Shown here: positions 57,594 through 64,000 of the stretch, piece after piece | How positions within the stretch are numbered: position 1 is the first letter of the stretch | Layout: each line of letters starts with the position of its first letter | NCBI GenBank assembly: GCA_002914845.1 | Contig: JXTC01000393.1 | Span: 237,885-301,884, forward strand | Origin: Trema orientale | Taxonomy: Eukaryota > Streptophyta > Magnoliopsida > Rosales > Cannabaceae | Direction: 5' to 3' | Length of the DNA stretch: 64,000 nucleotides | Notes under the pieces: model-generated | The model's database searches: none | Told to the model about the DNA's origin: nothing | Seen by the model: the letters and a program-made list of their open reading frames with translations, nothing else | Translations under genes and position numbers: made by a program

Positions 57594-59258
57594 TATCGGG
57601 AATATATCCTAGAAAGCAGTTTCTTTATTTGACAATTTAAACAATGTTTATTGGATTTAAGTGTTATCTATTTGCTGTCAATAAATTCCATATTATGTCT
57701 CAATTATATACATGTGATGTTTATATTTTCTATTAAGCAAACGTCTAAAAGTTTCTATGACTAATAATGAGTAATAAAGAATTATTCGTATGAAGTGTTC
57801 ATACGTGGGAGACTAAATTCTTTATTTCATTATGTCTAAATAAAAAGTTCACATTCTGCAAATAAAGATAGAATCCTTTATTTTGCCATAGAATGTAGTG
57901 TTGTCTATTTCAACATGATTGATGAAGTCTCCAATCATCGAAGTATCTAACTTCGGATAGAAACACTAGTGCGTTATAAGAAAGTTATAAGTGCATTGAA
58001 CTGGACCAAATGAAAATAGAATTTGAGGTTAAGTACCGTAACTCAATATTCTATCTTTCACTAATCTAGTACTATTGCAAGATTACCTTAATCCTAGTGA
58101 TTGTCGGACTTGCTTTCATGAGTTTTATCTTATTGACTTACTAAAGGACTAGTTCCGATTATATAGTTCGAACTCCGGTATCTTGGAAGATAAGATTTGT
58201 GAATTGACTAGAACTCCCTTCATGACTTAGACACCATGCATATAATGTCACTTTGAGTTTTTTCAAGGACTTGGATAATAAAAACCAGGCGCTAGGTATT
58301 CACTTTGTAAATTTGACTGTGTTTGTATGGGCAGTTACAAACACTATAGTCAATTATTATCCATTAGATGAAAAATAGTAATTCAAAGGTAAATATGTAT
58401 TAGAGAGGTAATAAGGTAATTTCACCTCACTAGTACGACATTGTATCGGGAATATATCTTCAGGTATAGTATATGCTAAATTAATCAAGTTAATTAAAGT
58501 TTTAATTAGCTTCACAAAAAATATATGACATTTAGTCTAAGAGTGCAATATTGAGCCTATAGTAGAGTACCCCAATATTAATGGATAAAGTCCAATCATA
58601 ATTAAGAGTTAATTATGATTGTGGGTAGTTGGCTCATTGGAGCTTAGACTATTTGGATCCATAAGGTCCCCTGTCTAGCTCATACATAGCCCAATAACTA
58701 ATTGAATGGTTAGTTGAGCCCAATAAGCTAATTAGGGTTTACATCTCTTTAAATACTCAAGAGAAAAGTTCTCCTAAGTCTCTCTAAGTATTCTACATGC
58801 CTACCACAGTCCATTGACTGTAGATTTTGTGTGATACAAAGAGAAAAAGAGTGAGAAAACCGAGTTACCGCTGGAGAAATCCCGTGTTTGTTCATGGCCG
58901 CCGAGGGAGAGATACCTATGGTCGTAAACGTGCAGTCAAAGGAGAAGGAAGAGCATATTCCGGATCGTCCGCTCATCTCTCGTTAGGAATCAAGAAGGTG
59001 CCCACACACCGGATCATTCAACGGGTTTTAGAGAATAGACAGGAAGGCTCAATGGTTGTAAAGTGCTTCCAGGTTTTATCTAAACTAAGATCCATGAATT
59101 GGTTTATGTTAGATCAACGATCCTATGTTTTATTTTATAAAGTTTTAAGAAAAATTTTAAAATATCTATTCCGCTACATTCTTGATTTGTTTACAAAACT
59201 ATGGAAATCGTTTTCGGTAAAATCATTTTTTGGAAATTTATTTTTCGGAATTACCAGC
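57594..59258. mobile_element. Nested 1,665-bp insertion of unresolved class
   Basis: Interrupts the copia polyprotein: text before (GATGTTC) and after (CAACATGTGCCAGATTTG) would join smoothly if the segment were removed. ATGTTC is present on both sides (57588-57593 and 59259-59264), consistent with a 5-6 bp target duplication. Inside, the 15-mer TATCGGGAATATATC occurs at the very start (57594) and again at 58444. The part 58740-59040 is less AT-rich and looks like a promoter and leader (ctctttaaatactc near 58746). No TG...CA ends, inverted repeats, poly-A tail or coding domain could be assigned; an LTR-like or non-autonomous element is possible. Confidence 0.65.
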
Positions 59259-60391
59259 ATGTTCAACATGTGCCAGATTTGAGAAAAAGTCTTATATTTT
59301 TGGGGACGCTCGACTCACAATGTTATAAGTATTCAGCTGAAGGTGGACTTTTGAGTGTTAGTAAGGATGTTCATATGGTGATTAAGGGAAAATTACATAA
59401 CGGCCTCTATTTTCTTCAAGATAGTATGGTTGTTGGTGCTGTTATAGCCTCATCTTGTTTTGTTCCAGATTTTGATTTGAATGGTCAGAAAATTGGAGAA
59501 TTTGACTTTCGTAACTGTTGTATTTATGAGACACGATATATAGTCAAGCTTGGTTCTACCGTTTGTAGGAAGAAGGGCATACTGGATTATATCCATTTAG
59601 AATTTTCGGATTTTTCTCCTAATTTATCTGTGGCTAGTTCTTGTTATTTTCTGGCATTTGATGATGGATATGGTATAAAATTTTGTGAGAGTCAATTCTG
59701 CAAGGAGGAAAAGATAATAAGATACCGCACCATTTGGAGGATACCACAACGATTTTTGGTTACAGAATGTTTGAATAGGGCTCTTTTGGGGAAAGCTTAC
59801 TGTTTGCTTTCTATTATTTGTATATCAAAATGTATTTGGATTGAAGCTTTTGGATATACCTGCTATTTAGTTAGAAGATCTCCATTAACTACATTATGTT
59901 TAAAGACTCCGTTTCAAGTATGGCTTAGTAATTCTGCTATCTCTGATTTGAAATTTTTTTGTTGTCCTACTTATGCTCTTGTGAATGATGGTAGACTCAA
60001 GTGATTGACAACAATCTTCCATGGATTTGAGCTTGGGGTGAACGACTTTTAGTTGTAGTTTGTTTGGTCATTGTCACTAAATTTGTTTCTTAGTAGAGTT
60101 CTTGAATTTGATAAGTTGACCATCCTATTTGATATAGGGAAATTAGTATGTGTAGATAAAGATCCCGGTGTTTGTAAGCAGGTGGAGCTTCAAGTTGAAA
60201 TTTCTGTCAAAACTTTTGATTCTACTACTTTGTGTGTTATTAGTAGAGAGAGGAGTTTGCCTCAATGGTTTGGTTTTGCAGAATTAGTTTCTTTTGTGTT
60301 AGTTGCGACAAATATAGTGACCAAGTTGGGTGCTGTTTGGAAGTTCAAGCACTGCTTGGACTTATTTAGTGTTGTAGATTGTGATTAACCC
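59259..60391 (+). pseudogene. Copia integrase and polyprotein tail, broken, reverse transcriptase deleted
   Basis: After the nested insertion the frame resumes with HVPDLRKSLIFLGTLDS and VIKGKLHNGLYFL, the protease-integrase linker, then decayed integrase text (ILDYIHLEFSDFSP, later RYRTIW, VTECLNRALL and TPFQVW) as far as a stop near 60002. A second open part (60071-60388) begins with the region that normally precedes reverse transcriptase (LPQWFGFAELVSF) and passes within about 15 codons into the usual end of copia polyproteins (KFKHCLDLFSVVDCD). About 2 kb of reverse transcriptase and RNase H is therefore missing, with a junction near 60320. Confidence 0.8.
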
Positions 60392-60455
60392 TTCGGAGTT
60401 TTAGAAGAGATGGCAAATGAGTTTCACTATTTTGGACTTGGCTTAATTTTGTGCC

Positions 60456-60465
60456 AAGGTGGAGA
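60456..60465 (+). other. Polypurine tract of the copia element
   Basis: AAGGTGGAGA immediately before the 3' LTR, the usual plant copia plus-strand primer. Confidence 0.88.
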
Positions 60466-60466
60466 T

Positions 60467-61201
60467 TGTTAGATATGTGGCTTACAATTAAGACGAAAGA
60501 TTTTTTGGACTAAGCCTAATTAAGATTAATATATGAAGTTACCCTTTTGCAAATAGTTGATCACCAATTTTGTTAACACAATCTGTTGCCTTTTTTATTT
60601 TTATTTTTATTGTGACCTTAGTTACTCAAACTTGTGAGCACATGTACATGTATTTATATATGCTATTCATAGTGGAGAAAAAAGGTAGCCGTGAGAGTGT
60701 TTGATATAAGCTACTTCTTTGTTCGTTTTGGCCATCACTCGTGATTTTGAAAGCAGCCATCTGAAGAAGTTTTGTTTAGGTAGCTGACTGCTGGTTCATT
60801 AATACACAAATTTATCTCTCTTAATTTGTGGGAATTTAGTATAAACAAGTTTTGGGTTTTGTTTCTTTGTCGCTTATTTCTTTGTTGTTCCTTTTGATAT
60901 TGGCATTAAGATTGTTAGTAAAGCATCTTCTTTGCAGACTTGGTTGCTTTTGTGAGAGAGAGATTTGGGTGTATTTGGGATTTGGGTGTGAGAAAATTTT
61001 TGTCAGACTTTTGTAATCTCTTTTTGGTTATAGTGGAATTCTTCGCCATCTACGACGTGGATGTAGGTTATATTTTATAGCTGAACCATGATAAATCCTT
61101 GTGTCACTTGTGATTTTTTTGTTATTTATATTTTATCGTAAATCCACTTAATTTGACGTTTGTCTAACAAATTTGGTATTTGTGCTTCTGCTGATACAAC
61201 A
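60467..61201 (+). repeat. 3' LTR of the copia element
   Basis: 735 bp; the partner of 55752-56489. Followed directly by CTTTT, the target duplication. Confidence 0.93.
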
Positions 61202-61206
61202 CTTTT

Positions 61207-61979
61207 GTAATTTTTTTCTAGTTTCCTTATATTGAGCCTTCTTCCAAGTGACAGAAGACTACACAGCGGCTTGTTTTTTTTACACAGATTTAGACCTAAT
61301 TAACTGGAGACCAAGGCAAGGAAGTAGAACTATATTAAAGGACATTTCATAAAACATCTCCTTTTATTATCATTGAATTTAATGGCTTCAACTAAGATTG
61401 TCCACTTGAATCGCTCCATCAGTCATATTTGGATCCATATCAAGTATCAACAATACGAGTGTGGGATCACAATTTTGTTGGTAATTTGTTCTAAAAGAAG
61501 ACCTAACAATAAATGCATTCTTTTTAAGCTTCATATACCAATTACAAAACATTGATCAATTTCCACGAACTTTAACTTCTTCAAGATCTTTGGCAAAAGA
61601 ACCAAACAATTTTTTATATGTAAAATTTCTGTAGAACGAATTGGGGAACAAAATTATGGGCTTTTTTCTTTTCCCCTTGAACAAGAGAAAAAATGAAATT
61701 AAAAAACAAAAGGAAAAGAAGGTGAATTAGAGTTATGAAAATTGAAAAGCGAAGACGTATTTATGTAATTCATTAACATTTTTGGTGGATGAATACGATT
61801 TAATGAGCGCATTCTTAGAGCCATATAAGGGAATTAATTAAATGGGATAATATTGGCAAATTTGTAATTTTGCCATATTTCCGAATTAAATATTGGTGCG
61901 TTTGACCGAATTTGAATTTAGATTTGACAGAAAGTAATTTTTGAAACTAGGGACTATTTTGCAATTTCAGAGCACTTAA
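61207..61979. other. Intergenic spacer
   Basis: AT-rich, no gene or named repeat. It ends where base composition changes sharply near 61980. Confidence 0.5.
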
Positions 61980-62350
61980 ATGAGGCAAGGCTTAAGTCAG
62001 GGGCTTAAGTGCAAAGGTGCCCCTCCCTTCTTTCTTTCTTCCTCTTCCTCTTCCTCTTCCTCTCTCTTCTCCCCCGCGTCTCCCTTGTTCTCTCTCGGTC
62101 GAACGATGAAGCCACTGCCGTGCCCACCTCCGATTGCCGTCGTCGACTGGGACCCGCCCGGAACTAGTCGCTGTCTCACCGGGGATCGCGAGCCAGATGC
62201 GCAGGGCCATCGGATGTCTTCGTCGCCAGCGAGAAGCTCTTTGTTTTGGCTGCAGAAAGAATTGACTCCTGACGACGCCGATTCTAGCCACTTCCAGTCG
62301 AGTTCTTGGGCTCTACAGATTCGTCTCGTCACGAGGATTAACACGGTATG
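61980..62350. other. GC-rich island with splice-donor-like edge, gene or element fragment
   Basis: A pyrimidine-rich leader (about 62017-62096, TTC/TCT repeats) is followed by about 250 bases of balanced composition, ending at acacg/gtatgtg near 62346, which resembles an exon-intron border. Frames are open on both strands (for example ATG at 62106 on +) but neither gives a protein I recognise. It resembles the first exon of a gene or of a captured gene fragment with the rest absent; no downstream exon was found. Confidence 0.35.
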
Positions 62351-63180
62351 TGTTTCGTGATCCGAAAACCATGCTTGGACACATTGGTGAAAACCCCAAC
62401 TTTCAAGTAGTGTCCCTAAATTACTCCAAATAAATAACATGCACATGGATCAACCAATTAACTCGATCGGTATATACGAACTTAATTTCATTGACACAAG
62501 TCGATTTCAAGAAGAGTCTAAACGAGTGAAGTAAGCAGATGCATGCATGTGCAACTAAAATGATTGAGTTTAAAAATAAGTTGCCATTATTATTTTTTCT
62601 TTTTAAGGGGACTTACCCTTAGTTTTATTGATTGATTAAGCATGCTAAGACACGACTAAACCCGTGGGAAAAGGAGATTATGCATTAATATTTACCTTGT
62701 ACAATGAATCGTGAATTTCAAATGGCCTAGGGCACGCGTTGGATGTCACTTAGTCGTTTGTATGACGCACAGCATATTGTGTGTGGCACACGTACCAATA
62801 TAAAAAATCATATTGAACAATAATATGTAGCATTTTTCCTCTCAATGAATAAACCACATAACTTGATTTTTTTCCCCTTAAAAGCGATTAAGAATCTACT
62901 ATTTTTTGCTTTAATATAAAAGAATCTACAAATTGATGGGTCCTTAACTGGGGGTATTTTTATTTTTGTCCGTTGAAAAAAATAGCATATTTAGTTTTGT
63001 TGTAAATAACTTAATATGCCTTGAAGGCTTGAACCACTTTACACACCCTGATGCCAAGGATGACACTATCAAGTTCGAAGGGTTAATTAATATTACATTG
63101 AGTCCCCATATTTTACCCTATGTATTACTTAAATCACCATTCAATTTTTTCAGCTTTTGACTCGCCAACCGTTACACATA
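62351..63180. other. Intergenic spacer
   Basis: AT-rich; no gene or element seen. Confidence 0.5.
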
Positions 63181-63445
63181 CATATATATATATGCATGGT
63201 TGCCAATCTGGTAGTATTTTTTTTTTAACTTATCCATAAGTATTTTTTTTAGCCGTTGGATCATTGATCTAATAACTACCATAATTTAAGTAATTAAAAA
63301 TAATAATAATAAAAATAAATACACATTATTTAATGTTTTTTTTCTCCTCCTTTTATATAAAAAATGTGCGTGATCAATTTTAGTTTGCCAAAACAATAGA
63401 TAAAAAAAATATATACTGGATTGATGCTACATATATATATTTGTT
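63181..63445. mobile_element. MITE family M, copy 4
   Basis: Left (TA)n then GGTTGCCAATCTGGTAGTAT; core AGCCGTTGGATCAT; internal aaaatgtgcgtgatcaatttt; right actggattgatgct then (TA)n. It has an internal AAT-rich expansion near 63296-63315. Confidence 0.75.
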
Positions 63446-64000
63446 TTTTCACTTAAATCCTTACTAGCGTTTGTCCATTTTTACCGTTAAACGATATTGA
63501 AAAAAAGGGAAAACTATCTTTCTTCTCTCCTTCGTGTTGGCGACAACACATCCAAGCCCTCGCTGCACAGCAACACATTTCTCAAGGTTTCCCCAATTCA
63601 ATTAATCAAAGAAACTTCAAATCCCTGGAGTTGATATATGGCAGAGAAGAACCAATCGAACCAATATGTAAGATAGGAAAGATCAACCAGACCCAATAAA
63701 CATTACAAAGAAAAAAAATCTCTTTTCACATTAATCCTACTCGACCCAAAGGTAAGGAATCGTGATTGTGCTTTTTGTTCATACAAGGTAAGAAATCATA
63801 AACCTCAAATATGCTAATTGATTCAGAATATATGTATAAACTAATTAGGATATATTCGAAGCTAAGAAAATCAACTAATTAGGACATTTAAATATGTGTG
63901 TTCGGGATTGGACCTTGTGTTCTGATTAATTAACGGGACCTGTGATTAATTAAAACAAAACAGAGGAAAATTTGAAGTTAAGGTTAGTGTACAGGTGTAA
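63446..64000. other. Spacer at the window edge
   Basis: The part 63490-63620 is less AT-rich (tctctccttcgtg, acatccaagccctcgctgcac) and could be a 5' leader or TE piece, but no protein is recognisable before the window ends. Confidence 0.4.

Larger units (their letters stand above)
55752..61201 (+). mobile_element. Copia-type LTR retrotransposon, internally deleted and carrying a nested insertion
   Basis: Two LTRs in the same orientation (55752-56489 and 60467-61201), both starting TGTTRGAT and ending CAACA, flanked by the 5-bp target duplication CTTTT (55747-55751 and 61202-61206). A primer binding site for initiator Met-tRNA and a polypurine tract are present. Order gag, protease, integrase (domains before reverse transcriptase) marks it as copia type. 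Reverse transcriptase and RNase H are missing, stops and frameshifts break the frame, and 1,665 bp of foreign sequence sits between protease and integrase. It is non-functional. By hand count the LTRs differ at about 50 of 735 positions, so insertion was millions of years ago, not recent. Confidence 0.93.

Noticed and set aside
58827..59282. 151-codon + strand open frame spanning the end of the nested insertion into the copia element
   Set aside because: It crosses the insertion boundary and changes character there; no domain recognised, so not reported as a gene.
61997..62446. 149-codon - strand frame over the GC-rich island
   Set aside because: It includes a Glu/Arg-rich translation of the CT tract and no recognisable domain; both strands are open, so neither was called a CDS.

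Overview
The window is plant nuclear DNA, almost certainly a core eudicot. The genes have many introns, the AT-rich spacers are several kb long, and every recognisable protein is a plant family member. A pair of NAD-dependent sorbitol/L-idonate dehydrogenase genes fits a rosid (Rosaceae-like) genome, but the genus cannot be fixed from sequence alone. I see no prokaryotic, organellar or viral operon structure, no CRISPR array, and no tRNA or rRNA gene I could support.

Gene layout, left to right: (1) ABCB28-type half ABC transporter, + strand, 16 exons, 3602-8631; (2) an unrecognised conserved two-exon protein, - strand, 9461-10391; (3) PEPKR1-type Ser/Thr kinase, - strand, 12760-15040; (4) ZFWD1-type CCCH zinc finger plus WD40 protein, + strand, 23132-26604; (5) a class I sorbitol dehydrogenase, - strand, 30602-33008, head-to-head with (6) a class II (L-idonate dehydrogenase-like) paralogue, + strand, 34966-36977; (7) an intronless PLS-class PPR protein, - strand, 37116-38921, convergent with (6); (8) a small intronless LysM protein, + strand, 49327-49701. 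Exon junctions were derived by hand from reading-frame continuity and splice consensus. Predicted lengths (714, 235, 515, 433, 364, 364, 601 and 124 aa) agree with the families where I recognise them. From memory, ABCB28, ZFWD1 and a small LysM gene are also neighbours on Arabidopsis chromosome 4, so this block looks like ancient microsynteny with other genes and transposons in between.

The spacers hold a rich record of mobile DNA: a decayed Mutator-like element of about 4.2 kb (17.54-21.74 kb) with a recognisable transposase scrap; a MITE family present four times; a GC-rich TIR element (43.2-43.6 kb) and a second TIR element (47.56-48.28 kb), each with long imperfect target duplications; a tRNA-derived SINE with a perfect 17-bp target duplication (52.7-53.05 kb); several foldback repeats; and a copia retrotransposon (55.75-61.20 kb) with two LTRs, PBS, polypurine tract and 5-bp TSD. 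That retrotransposon has lost its reverse transcriptase and carries a nested 1.66-kb insertion.

The genes do not form a single pathway. The strongest functional pairing is the divergent sorbitol/L-idonate dehydrogenase pair, whose intergenic spacer carries an unusual cluster of TGTCGTT motifs. I found no convincing wholly new system; the most useful second-look items are that gene pair and its motif cluster, two GC-AG introns in ABCB28, the unknown two-exon gene, the four-copy MITE family, and the foldback and nested elements.
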